A program made the position numbers and the translations under genes. A DNA stretch of 64,000 bases from Clostridia bacterium (GTDB taxonomy: Bacteria > Bacillota > Clostridia > Christensenellales > Aristaeellaceae), in NCBI GenBank assembly GCA_017448975.1, contig JAFSKN010000007.1:36090-100089 (forward strand), written 5' to 3'. The notes beneath the pieces were generated by a model. It did no database searches. It was not told the DNA's origin and saw only the letters and a program-made list of their open reading frames with translations. This document shows positions 41,614 through 49,398 of the stretch, piece after piece (position 1 is the stretch's first letter; each line of letters begins with the position of its first letter).

Positions 41614-42351
41614 TTATAATCCGGAAACAATATCCCGCACGATGGCGGCGGCCATGGCCAGCCCCATAGCGGCGGGGACAAACATCATGCTGCCTGGGGT
41701 GTCCCGGCGGGGGACGTTGGCGGCGGGGGTTTCCGCTTGCAGGGCGGCTGCTTCCTCGGGCCGGAGAGCAAGGGCTTCTTCCGTGGAATAGGCCACCCGC
41801 AGGGCAGGGATGCCACGCTTGCGAAGCTCTCTGCGCATGATGCGGGCTAAAGGGCAGTTTTTCGTTTCAAAAATATCGCCCACCCGCACCTGGGCGGGGT
41901 CCAGGCGGTTGCCCGCGCCCATGGCGCTGATGATGGGCACATTTAAGCGATAGGCGCGCTCAACTAAATTTAATTTGGCAGTCACGGTATCAATGGCGTC
42001 GGCAATATAATCGTAGGAGGAAAGGTCTACCTGATCCGCGTTTTCCGGCAGGTAAAACAGGGGATGGGCCGTCACTTTGATCGCCGGGTTGATGTCTCGG
42101 AGCCGTCGGGCTATGGCATCGGCCTTGGGCTGACCCAAAGTGCTATGGAGCGCGACGATCTGGCGGTTCAGATTGGTCAGGCTCACGGCGTCCGGGTCAA
42201 AGAGAACCATGGTTCCCACGCCGCTGCGGGCCAGGGCTTCGGCCACATAGCCGCCTACGCCGCCCACGCCGAACAGGGCCACCTTGGCGCGGCCCAATTT
42301 TTCAACGCCCTCCCGCCCAATCAGCAGGGCGGAACGGGAAAACTGATCCAT
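41614..42351 (-). CDS. tcdA: tRNA threonylcarbamoyladenosine dehydratase TcdA (ThiF/E1-like)
   Basis: E1-like enzyme of 245 residues that cyclises t6A to ct6A in tRNA using ATP. The nucleotide-binding GVGGVGGYVAEAL is at 28-40, LFDPDAVSLTNLNRQ at 49-63 and the Asp-rich DAIDTVTAKLNLVE near 117-130. The C-terminal PVIPAAMG-like part reads SMMFVPAAMGLAMA, a membrane-near helix as in TcdA/CsdL. The catalytic Cys region is around NCPLARIMRRELRKRG. Length and order match the TcdA subfamily rather than ThiF or MoeB. It appears to be a single-gene unit. Confidence 0.9.
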   Translation of the reverse strand: MDQFSRSALLIGREGVEKLGRAKVALFGVGGVGGYVAEALARSGVGTMVLFDPDAVSLTNLNRQIVALHSTLGQPKADAIARRLRDINPAIKVTAHPLFYLPENADQVDLSSYDYIADAIDTVTAKLNLVERAYRLNVPIISAMGAGNRLDPAQVRVGDIFETKNCPLARIMRRELRKRGIPALRVAYSTEEALALRPEEAAALQAETPAANVPRRDTPGSMMFVPAAMGLAMAAAIVRDIVSGL

Positions 42352-42439
42352 CCGAATCCCTCCACAAAAAGAATATCAACATTATATTCCCTCGTTTTTC
42401 AACCGTCAATTGCTGATTGTCAGCACAACTGGTTGCTCA

Positions 42440-42863
42440 TGAATTAAAGAGGGATACCCTGGGGCCTCCGCGGCCCCAGACCCCGCGGCAGGGGATGATC
42501 CCCTGCACCCTCTCCTGCGGAAATTACTTGATGCGTATGGTCGACTTGGTTCCCGCTGTTGCATTGAAAAGGATAGCAAAACTTGACGGCCTTATGCTTC
42601 TGGCCCGGCCGCCTTTGGCGGCCAACCCGGATGCAAAGCATCCGGGGAAAGCCAGGGAATAATCCCTTAGGAAAAAGCCAGCTTTTTCCCTGGGATTTTC
42701 CCGGCTTTCTTGGGCCAGAAGCCTTCATGCTTTCGTAAACCCCAGCACGGCAGGCGGTGCTTGCCCGGCATATTTTTCAAGCTGCTTCGCTAAGTGAGGG
42801 TCCAGGGGCGTCACGCCCCTGGTCGGGGGGTTGGGGGCAGAGCGCCCCCAACGTCTCCTCGTC
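42440..42863. repeat. Palindrome-rich intergenic region
   Basis: The 512-base gap after tcdA contains no convincing gene. It is packed with inverted repeats: GGCCGCC-TTT-GGCGGCC near 42607, GGATGC-AAA-GCATCC near 42629, an outer pair TTCTGGCCC/GGGCCAGAA (about 42597/42713), and CCAGGGGCGT-C-ACGCCCCTGG followed by TTGGGGGC..GCCCCCAA (42808-42852) just after the desulfurase stop, which may terminate that gene. Confidence 0.6.
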
Positions 42864-43988
42864 TCATGCGTGGGCCATGGCCAGCACAGCGGATAAAAAG
42901 CTGTCCACATCCCGGTCGGTGTTGAAGGGGCCCAAGCTGGCGCGGACGGCTCCTGCGGTGCCCAGCCAGGCGTGGATGGCGGGGGCGCAGTGGAGCCCGC
43001 CCCGGACGGCGATTTTCTGCTGATTCAGGGCGTCGGCGGCTTGGCCGCTGTCCATGCCCCGCAGGTTGAAGCTGATCACTCCCGTATGGGCGGCGTCGGA
43101 CGGGCCCTCGTACACGGTGACGCCGGAAATATTGCCAAGCCCCTCCCGCAGCCTGGCGCGGAGGGTTTGTTCGTATTCCGTGATGGCGCCCCGATGACGC
43201 AGCATGAATTTGAGGCCCTGGGTCAGTCCCGCGATGCCGGGCAGGTTGGCGGTGCCGCTTTCCAGCCGGTCGGGCAGCATGGCGGGCTGGCGCAGGCTTT
43301 CGCTGGCCGACCCGGTGCCCCCTTCCCGGAGGGGGCGGGGCAGCATGCCGTCCCCCAGGCACAAGAGCCCCGTGCCCATGGGACCCAGCAGGCCCTTGTG
43401 GCCCGGCATGGCGATCATATCGGCATGGATGGAAGCGATGTCCTCCGTTCCGGCGGTCTGGGCGGCGTCCAGCAGCAGAGGAACGCCCTGGTCGTGGCAG
43501 GCCCGGGCGATTGCCTGGGCGGGCTGGATGAGGCCCGTCACGTTGCTGGCGTGGCACAGCACCATGAGGGCGGTTTTCGGCCCGATGGCCCTGCGCACCG
43601 TGTCCGGGGAGAGCAGACCCCGGGGATCGGGCTCCAGCATGCGCACGGTGATTTTGCCCGCGTCGTGATAGCCCATGAGGGGCCGCAGCACCGCGTTGTG
43701 CTCCGCGTGGGATACCAGCACCTCGTCCCCCGCGTGCAAGGTGCCCCGGATGGCAGTGTTCAGCGCGTCCGTGCAGTTCAGGCAGAAGATCACCTTTTCC
43801 GGCCCGGAAACGCCCGCGTATTCCGCCGCCAGTTCCCGGCAACGCTCCATGATGCGGCCTCCCGCCAGCGCTCCCGCGTGGCCGCCCCGGCCCGGATTGC
43901 CCGCGATTTTTTCCATCACGCCGCAGACGGCTTTGATCACCTCCGGCGGTTTGGGATAGCTGGTGGCGGCGTTGTCCAGATAAATCAT
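42864..43988 (-). CDS. Cysteine desulfurase (class V aminotransferase)
   Basis: PLP enzyme of 374 residues that removes sulfur (or selenium) from cysteine. Start MIYLDNAATSYPKP follows GGGGAGGAGATCAGC; a longer frame to 44033 is not supported. The PLP-lysine is Lys198 in MPGHKG, the PLP-stacking His is in SHAEHNAV (93-100), and the catalytic Cys335 lies in RGGLHCAP. The form matches the short clostridial group often found with DUF3343, a suggested sulfur/selenium carrier. Indeed a DUF3343 gene is divergent 72 bases away. A role in selenium or Fe-S sulfur supply is inferred; no Fe-S scaffold genes are nearby. Confidence 0.92.
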   Translation of the reverse strand: MIYLDNAATSYPKPPEVIKAVCGVMEKIAGNPGRGGHAGALAGGRIMERCRELAAEYAGVSGPEKVIFCLNCTDALNTAIRGTLHAGDEVLVSHAEHNAVLRPLMGYHDAGKITVRMLEPDPRGLLSPDTVRRAIGPKTALMVLCHASNVTGLIQPAQAIARACHDQGVPLLLDAAQTAGTEDIASIHADMIAMPGHKGLLGPMGTGLLCLGDGMLPRPLREGGTGSASESLRQPAMLPDRLESGTANLPGIAGLTQGLKFMLRHRGAITEYEQTLRARLREGLGNISGVTVYEGPSDAAHTGVISFNLRGMDSGQAADALNQQKIAVRGGLHCAPAIHAWLGTAGAVRASLGPFNTDRDVDSFLSAVLAMAHA

Positions 43989-44060
43989 GCTGATCTCCTC
44001 CCCATGGGCGCACAGCGGCCCGCTGTTTCTCATAGACTATATGAGGAAGGAGGGAAAACC

Positions 44061-44333
44061 ATGACCCAACAGGAAGCATTCGGCATCGCGGCGTTTTCTT
44101 CCCGACAGCAGGTGATGCGCTTTGACAGTGCCCTGCGCAGGAAGGGACTGCGCGCTGATATTATATCGACCCCCCGGGACGTGGCCTTGGGCTGCGGCCT
44201 GTCCGTACAGTTCGATTTGAACGATACCCCCGCCGTGATGGAAACCTACCGCCAATCCCGCCCCGGCAGCCTGATCGGCTTTTACCGGGTGGATCGGCTG
44301 CGCAACGGGCGAACCAAGGTGACGGCGCTTTGA
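44061..44333 (+). CDS. DUF3343 protein, putative Se/S carrier
   Basis: Small protein of 90 residues starting MTQQEAFGIAAFSSRQQVMR with GAAGGAGGGAAAACC upstream. The DUF3343 pattern is visible: N-terminal beta-alpha FSSRQQVMRFDSAL, STPRDVALGCGLSVQFD with the conserved Cys in GCG, and SLIGFYRVD at the end. The family is often linked to cysteine desulfurase, YedF and selenium genes in Clostridia. Its divergent partner here is exactly such a desulfurase, with a 72-base shared upstream region. The Cys would carry persulfide or selenide (inference). Confidence 0.82.
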   Translation: MTQQEAFGIAAFSSRQQVMRFDSALRRKGLRADIISTPRDVALGCGLSVQFDLNDTPAVMETYRQSRPGSLIGFYRVDRLRNGRTKVTAL

Positions 44334-44337
44334 TCAG

Positions 44338-44444
44338 TGTGGAGTTTGGAGTGTGGAGAGTGGAGCTTTATTAAGTGCTTAGCATTCACTGAATAAAGCT
44401 GAAAACGAAAATCTATAAAAAACTCCACACTCCACTCTCCACAC
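44338..44444. repeat. Imperfect long inverted repeat of GTGTGGAG type
   Basis: The left arm (44338-44366) GTGTGGAG.TTGGAGTGTGGAGAGTGGAG has its complement in CTCCACACTCCACTCTCCAC (44423-44444), with an inner stem AGCTTTATT/AATAAAGCT (44365-44400). Such purine-rich arms are seen as miniature dispersed repeats in gut Firmicutes; no transposase is near. It lies between DUF3343 and feoA. Confidence 0.6.
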
Positions 44445-44467
44445 TTTTAGCAGGGGAGGGAATTTAG

Positions 44468-44704
44468 ATGCGCGATTTATCAACCCTGCCGCTTGGCCGG
44501 TCAGGCCGGGTGCTTTGTCTGCGGGCGGGGGAGGGGATGGGCAGGCGGCTCATGGACTTGGGCTTTACGCCGGGGGCTCGGGCGTCGTGCGTGCTGGCCG
44601 CGCCGGGGGACGGTATGCGGGCGTACCGGGTGCGGGGGGCGGTGATCGCCCTGCGGCGCAGGGAAGCCCGAACGGTGATTTTGGAGGGAGATAACCATGA
44701 ATGA
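44468..44704 (+). CDS. feoA: Ferrous iron transport protein FeoA
   Basis: SH3-like cytoplasmic protein of 78 residues. The sequence SGRVLCLRAGEGMGRRLMDLGFTPGA is the FeoA signature (Leu-Gly repeats around residues 13-37). It overlaps the start of feoB by 8 bases, the usual coupled arrangement. GCAGGGGAGGGAATTTAG provides a ribosome site. FeoA is thought to modulate the FeoB channel. Confidence 0.92.
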   Translation: MRDLSTLPLGRSGRVLCLRAGEGMGRRLMDLGFTPGARASCVLAAPGDGMRAYRVRGAVIALRRREARTVILEGDNHE

Positions 44705-46724
44705 ACCGCGGGTGATCGCCCTGGCGGGCAACCCCAACGTGGGAAAATCCACCTTGTTCAACGGTCTGACCGGTATGCGGCAGCACACCGGCAACTGGCC
44801 CGGCAAAACCGTTTCCGCCGCCCGGGGCCTGTGCCGGACGGGCGGGGAACCGGTTTATTTGGTGGATATTCCGGGGGCTTATTCCCTGTGGGCACAGTCG
44901 GCGGAGGAGGAAGCGGCCCTGGAAAATGTGTGCTTTGGCGGGGCCGACGCGGTGCTGGTGGTGTGCGCGGCGGCCAGCTTAGAAAGAAACCTGAATTTGG
45001 TCTATCAGATCATCGAGGCGAAAGACAAGGTAGCCGTATGCGTCAATTTGCTGGACGAAGCGGAAAAGCAGGGCATTTTTGTGGATCTGGAAGCGTTGTC
45101 CCGTCATTTGGGCGTGCCCGTCACCGGCGCTTGCGCAAGAGACGGGAAGGGGTTAAAACAGGCGCTCGCCGTTGCTTTGGGCGCAATCAACCAGCCGCCC
45201 CATCCCCGCCGGGCCTTGTATCCGGAACCGATCGAGCGGGCGGCGGCACAGCTGGAGGTTCTGCTGCCGGAAGAAATGCGCCAATGGGTGCAGCCCCGGT
45301 TCGCCGCCCTGCGCCTGCTGGAGGGAGACGGCCTGTTCCTGCGGCTGCTTAGGCAGCGGGTAGCCATCGATGCGTCTGTGATGCAGGCGGCGGAAAAAGC
45401 GCGGGCAGAATTGAGCCTTTCCCGGCAGGGCGTTTCCTCCCTGCTGGTGGAGGGTATTTATCACGCGGCGGAGGACGCCTGCCAAAAGGCGGTGAAAACC
45501 CCTGCCCAGCCATGGGACAAAGCCCTGCGGGCGGATCGGCTGCTGACCGGCTTTCGGGGCGTGCCGGTGATGCTTTTGCTGCTGGCCCTGGTGTTTTACC
45601 TGACCATCCGGGGGGCCAACGCGCCCTCCGAATGGCTGTCCAGAGGCTTTGAAGCGCTGGGGACGGCGGCAGACGGGCTGCTCCAACACCTGGGCGCGTC
45701 CGCCTTCCTTCGCGGCCTGATCGTGGAGGGAGTGCTTGCTGCTTTGGGCAAGGTGATTTCCGTGATGCTGCCGCCCATGGCGATTTTCTTTCCCCTGTTC
45801 ACGCTGCTGGAGGATTCCGGCTATCTGCCCAGGATCGCTTTTACCCTGGATGGCCTGTTCGAGCGGTGCCGCGCCTGCGGCAAGCAGGCCCTGACCATGT
45901 GCATGGGCCTGGGCTGCAACGCCGTGGGCGTCACCGGCTGCCGCATCATCGACAGCCCCCGGGAGCGGCTCATCGCCATCCTGACCAACAGTCTGATGCC
46001 CTGCAACGGGCGTTTCCCGCTGCTGATCACCGTGGCGGCGGTATTTTTTGGCGGCGGCGGCGCGGCAAGCTCCGCCCTGCTGCTGGCGGGGCTCATCGGA
46101 CTGTCCGCCGGAATGACGCTGCTTTTGTCCCGTCTGCTGTCGGCTACGGTACTGCGGGGCCTGCCCTCCGCCTATACCTTGGAGCTGCCGCCCTACCGGG
46201 TGCCCCGAATAGGCCAGGTGATCGTCCGCTCGGTGCTGGACCGCACCCTGTTTGTGCTGGGCCGGGCGGCGGCGGTGGCGGCCCCGGCGGGACTGGTGAT
46301 TTTTCTGCTGAGCCGGGTCTCTGTGGCGGGAAGCACTTTGCTTTCTTATTTGACGGGCTTTCTGGACCCTCTGGGACGCTTCATGGGCCTTGACGGGGTG
46401 ATTTTGACCGGTTTTTTGCTGGGCTTTCCCGCCAATGAAATCGTGCTGCCCCTGATCCTGCTGGCTTACGGGGCGGAAGGCGGCTGGAATATGCCGGGGG
46501 ATATATCCTCTTTGGGAAACATCCTGCGCGCTCATGGCTGGACGGGGCTGACGGCGCTGAACGTGATGCTGTTTTCTCTGTTCCATTTTCCCTGCTCCAC
46601 CACCCTGATCACCGTGTATAAGGAAACGAAAAGCGGGAAATGGACGCTGCTTGCCCTGCTGCTGCCCCTGGCCTTGGGCGTAATACTGTGTGCCCTGACC
46701 AACGGCATTGCAATTTTTTTCTGA
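44697..46724 (+). CDS. feoB: Ferrous iron transporter FeoB
   Basis: Membrane Fe(II) transporter of 675 residues. The N-terminal G-protein domain has G1 GNPNVGKST (11-19), G3 DIPGAYSL near 57-64 and a G4-like VNLLDEAEKQG near 117-127 (NLLDE in place of NxMD). A helical regulatory part (about 160-275) and two Gate-type membrane cores follow, with the conserved CMGLGCNAVGVTGCRI near 401-416. Size is typical of the shorter clostridial FeoB. The operon feoA-feoB matches anaerobic life where Fe(II) is the available form. No Fur box was clear in the upstream region. Confidence 0.95.
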   Translation: MNEPRVIALAGNPNVGKSTLFNGLTGMRQHTGNWPGKTVSAARGLCRTGGEPVYLVDIPGAYSLWAQSAEEEAALENVCFGGADAVLVVCAAASLERNLNLVYQIIEAKDKVAVCVNLLDEAEKQGIFVDLEALSRHLGVPVTGACARDGKGLKQALAVALGAINQPPHPRRALYPEPIERAAAQLEVLLPEEMRQWVQPRFAALRLLEGDGLFLRLLRQRVAIDASVMQAAEKARAELSLSRQGVSSLLVEGIYHAAEDACQKAVKTPAQPWDKALRADRLLTGFRGVPVMLLLLALVFYLTIRGANAPSEWLSRGFEALGTAADGLLQHLGASAFLRGLIVEGVLAALGKVISVMLPPMAIFFPLFTLLEDSGYLPRIAFTLDGLFERCRACGKQALTMCMGLGCNAVGVTGCRIIDSPRERLIAILTNSLMPCNGRFPLLITVAAVFFGGGGAASSALLLAGLIGLSAGMTLLLSRLLSATVLRGLPSAYTLELPPYRVPRIGQVIVRSVLDRTLFVLGRAAAVAAPAGLVIFLLSRVSVAGSTLLSYLTGFLDPLGRFMGLDGVILTGFLLGFPANEIVLPLILLAYGAEGGWNMPGDISSLGNILRAHGWTGLTALNVMLFSLFHFPCSTTLITVYKETKSGKWTLLALLLPLALGVILCALTNGIAIFF

Positions 46725-46840
46725 AATGGTCAAAACATGGGAGGAATTTTCCATTTCACGTCGAATACAAACACCAGATACAAAGAGATAAAGAAAAAAC
46801 CGGCAGGTGCCGGTCATATAACGAGAGAGGAGTTGTTCCC

Positions 46841-47380
46841 ATGAAAACCAACATCACGGCCAAGAATATGATCGTTACCCCGGGCATCAGCAACCGGATC
46901 TTCAAAAAAACCGCCACCATGGAGCGGTATTTGAAGCCTGATACGGAAATGTTTGTGCGGCTGCGCAAGGAGAGGGACGAGCGCATTTGCGAAATCACCG
47001 TTCCCATGAAGGATGTGACCCTGCGCGCGGAATCCTCCAGCAAGGATAACCTGTTTATGTCCATCGACAGCGCTCTGGCCAAGCTGGAACGCCAGATCCT
47101 CCGCCACCGCACCAAGCTGGAAAAGCGTCTGCGCGAGGACGCGTACAAGGAGGAAACGCCCGAATTCATCGAGGACATCACCGCTTACGGCCCCTCCGAC
47201 AGGAAAGTGGTGCGTACCAAGGAATTCCCCGTGCGCCCCATGGCCGTGGAGGACGCCATCCTGCAGATGGAGCTGCTGGGCCACACATTCTTCGTATTCG
47301 TCAATATCGAAACCGAGCGCACCAACGTGCTGTATTTGCGCAAGGACGGCAATTTGGGCCTGATGGTGCCGGAAGCCTAA
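46841..47380 (+). CDS. hpf: Long-form ribosome hibernation promoting factor
   Basis: Ribosome-binding protein of 179 residues. The N-terminal RaiA-like domain (about 1-100: NITAKNMIVTPGISNRIFKK, ICEITVPM, NLFMSIDSALAKLERQILRH) sits in the 30S decoding region; the C-terminal domain (about 125-179: VVRTKEFPVRPMAVEDAILQ through DGNLGLMVPEA) mediates ribosome dimerisation. Two-domain layout indicates the long form that makes 100S particles in stationary phase. AGAGAGGAGTTGTTCCC precedes the ATG, and a short hairpin ACCGGCA/TGCCGGT lies in the leader. A terminator follows. Confidence 0.95.
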   Translation: MKTNITAKNMIVTPGISNRIFKKTATMERYLKPDTEMFVRLRKERDERICEITVPMKDVTLRAESSSKDNLFMSIDSALAKLERQILRHRTKLEKRLREDAYKEETPEFIEDITAYGPSDRKVVRTKEFPVRPMAVEDAILQMELLGHTFFVFVNIETERTNVLYLRKDGNLGLMVPEA

Positions 47381-47399
47381 AAAATCGTTATTTCGACCG

Positions 47400-47425
47400 G
47401 GGCGGGATTTCCCGCCCTTTTTTTA
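47400..47425 (+). terminator. Intrinsic terminator after hpf
   Basis: GGGCGGGA and TCCCGCCC pair tightly and are followed by seven T residues; the tail reaches the last codons of the convergent mnmM gene. Confidence 0.85.
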
Positions 47426-47989
47426 TTGTTTCTGCACCGCGAAGCATTCCGGCGCGCCGGGCCCGGCGTTGAGGAATTTTTGGTGCAGCACGTTGAACCG
47501 CTGGGGCGCCAGGGCGGAAAGGAAAGCGGTGAGGGCGGATCGTTCCCGGTCGCCCTCCGCGTGGCCCGGATAGGCGCAGATCACCAGAACGCCTAAGGGT
47601 TTCAGCAGAGAAAGGGCGCTTTCCACGGCTTTTTCCGTGGTTTCCCAGTGGGTGGTCACGGTGTGATCGCCTCCCGGAAGCCAGCCCAAATTGAACACCA
47701 CGGCGGAAACGGGTTCTTTTACCTTTTCGGCCATTTGCTCGTGGCCCAAGCAGAAAAGCGCGGCGCGGGAAAGAACGCCCGCTTCCTCCAAGCGCTTTTT
47801 TGTGCTTTCCACGGCCTTTTCCTGCACGTCGAAAGCGTACACCCTGCCCTTTTCGCCAACTAACTGGCACAGGAACAGGGTGTCGTGGCCGTTGCCCATG
47901 GTGGCGTCCACTACCCTGTCGCCGGGAGCCACGGCCTGACGCAAGATGTCCGCCGCTAAATAGCGGGCGGAACGCAATTCATAGGACAT
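47423..47989 (-). CDS. mnmM: tRNA 5-(aminomethyl)uridine methyltransferase MnmM (YtqB)
   Basis: Class I SAM methyltransferase of 188 residues, the exact YtqB/MnmM length when started at MSYELRSARYLAAD (47989); an ATG directly before it (47992) sits too near AGAGG. The SAM motif DATMGNGHDTLFLCQLVG lies at about 30-47, and the MnmM hallmark FNLGWLPGGDHTVTT at about 103-117. The enzyme completes mnm5 modification of wobble uridine in Gram-positive bacteria that lack MnmC. It converges on hpf. A frame running upstream to 48112 passes through repeat sequence and is not accepted. Confidence 0.92.
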   Translation of the reverse strand: MSYELRSARYLAADILRQAVAPGDRVVDATMGNGHDTLFLCQLVGEKGRVYAFDVQEKAVESTKKRLEEAGVLSRAALFCLGHEQMAEKVKEPVSAVVFNLGWLPGGDHTVTTHWETTEKAVESALSLLKPLGVLVICAYPGHAEGDRERSALTAFLSALAPQRFNVLHQKFLNAGPGAPECFAVQKQ

Positions 47990-48032
47990 CATAACCTCTT
48001 GAACAAAAATATAATAGGGGCACAAAATTAAA

Positions 48033-48072
48033 GGGGGGTGTCGGGGGAACTCCCCCGACTGTAATCGTATCG
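48033..48072 (-). repeat. Dispersed repeat shared with 37832-37870
   Basis: On the minus strand CGATACGATTACAGTCGGGG followed by a self-complementary GAG..CCCCCGAC part. It differs from the 37.8-kb copy by few bases. Short hairpins GACCGGC/GCCGGTC follow. No gene in the 47993-48284 gap. Confidence 0.65.
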
Positions 48073-48249
48073 ACCGGCTTTGCCGGTCGGGCGGGGCGAA
48101 TTTTGCTTGCAAAATTCATACCTTGCGTTTTTTCCGCCCGGAAATTTCAAACGCCCTGCGCTTCCGCGAAGCGAAAAGCGCGGGGCGTTTGGGATTTCAG
48201 GAAAAAACGTCAGGGGGGTTTCCGAAAGGGGGAAGGAATCCCCCTTTCG

Positions 48250-48282
48250 CGTTACGATGAACCCCTTGGGTTCATCGTAACG
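48250..48282. terminator. Perfect 15-bp hairpin after pyrB
   Basis: CGTTACGATGAACCC pairs with GGGTTCATCGTAACG around CTT, two bases beyond the pyrB stop. There is no T tract. A related string, CGTTACCATGAACCC, occurs at about 31135, so this may be a repeat that doubles as a terminator. Confidence 0.6.
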
Positions 48283-48284
48283 GA

Positions 48285-49385
48285 TTAGACCTGTTCCATT
48301 TCGCAGTAGGCGCAGTAATACCGGGTAGGGATGCGGGTGGGCACGCCCTGCACCATGATCTGGTGTACGGGATAGAAAAGCGGTTCCAGGCCCTGCTCGG
48401 TGGAGGAAATGCAGCGGGGGTTCTTGCAATGCCTGCCCGTGGTGATTTTCACGGGGCCGGGCTTGGCGGGCAGCTCTGTTTCGGCCATAAGCTTCAAAAT
48501 CAGGGCCTTGCGCATGATTTTGCCGTACATCACCTGTTTGAAATAGCAGGCCCGGGGGTCGGCGTCCACCTTCACGTCGATTTCGTTGACCCGGGGGAGC
48601 GGGTGCATCACGATCATATCCTTGGGGGCCAGGCGCATTTTTTCTTCATCCAAAATATAGCTGTCTTTCAGCCGCAGGTATTCTTCCACGCTGAAAAACC
48701 GTTCCTGCTGGATGCGGGTCATGTACAGGGCGTCCAGGCCGCCAATTTCTTCTTCAAGGGACACCGCCTCCCGGTAGGGGGCCTGGGCTTCTTTCAAAGC
48801 ATTGATGATCCCGGCGGGCACCCGCAGCTCCTGGGGGGAGATGAGCACGAATTCGTTGCCGGGATAGCGGATCAGCGCTTCGATGAGGGAATGTACCGTG
48901 CGGCCGAATTTCAAATCGCCGCACAGGCCGATTTTCAAATGATCCAGCCTGCCCTTTTCCTTTTTCAGGGTCATGAGGTCGGCCAGGGTCTGGGTGGGGT
49001 GGTAATGTCCGCCATCCCCGGCGTTGATCACCGGCACGGTGGTGGACTGCACCGCCGCCCAGGGCGCGCCCTCCAGGGGGTGGCGCATGGCAATGATGTC
49101 CGCGTAGCAGCTCACGGTGCGCACGGTGTCCTTCACGCTTTCGCCCTTGGAGGCGGAAGAGCTGCTGGCCCCGGCAAAGCCCAATACCTGCCCGCCCAAT
49201 TCCCACATGGCCGCCTCAAAGGACAGGCGCGTGCGGGTGCTGGGCTCAAAAAACAGGGTGGCCAGCTTTTTGCCCTCCATCCGGTGGGCGTAGGCTTCCG
49301 GGTTCTGTTCGATGTCCGTCGCCGAGGAAAGCAGCTCGTCCAGTTCTTCCACCGTTAGATCGGTAATACTCAATAAATGGCGCAT
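48285..49385 (-). CDS. pyrB: Aspartate carbamoyltransferase with fused PyrI-type zinc domain
   Basis: Pyrimidine biosynthesis enzyme joining carbamoyl phosphate and aspartate. Residues 1 to about 305 are a complete PyrB: FFEPSTRTRLSFE at 45-57, GDGGHYHPTQTL near 123-134 and MHPLPRVNEID near 262-272. The last 50 residues carry CKNPRC (Cys320, Cys325) and CAYC (Cys358, Cys361), the CxxxxC/CxxC zinc site of PyrI, but the nucleotide-binding domain of PyrI is absent. So one polypeptide holds catalytic and Zn domains. Start follows TAAAGGAGGAACGCAG. It is 13 bases after the esterase gene, so it may be expressed from the GH35 operon. No other pyr gene is near. Confidence 0.93.
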   Translation of the reverse strand: MRHLLSITDLTVEELDELLSSATDIEQNPEAYAHRMEGKKLATLFFEPSTRTRLSFEAAMWELGGQVLGFAGASSSSASKGESVKDTVRTVSCYADIIAMRHPLEGAPWAAVQSTTVPVINAGDGGHYHPTQTLADLMTLKKEKGRLDHLKIGLCGDLKFGRTVHSLIEALIRYPGNEFVLISPQELRVPAGIINALKEAQAPYREAVSLEEEIGGLDALYMTRIQQERFFSVEEYLRLKDSYILDEEKMRLAPKDMIVMHPLPRVNEIDVKVDADPRACYFKQVMYGKIMRKALILKLMAETELPAKPGPVKITTGRHCKNPRCISSTEQGLEPLFYPVHQIMVQGVPTRIPTRYYCAYCEMEQV

Positions 49386-49398
49386 CTGCGTTCCTCCT

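Noticed and set aside
42444-42728. Minus-strand frame of 94 codons in the tcdA-desulfurase gap
   Set aside because: It runs through nested palindromes, has no ribosome site and its composition follows the repeats.
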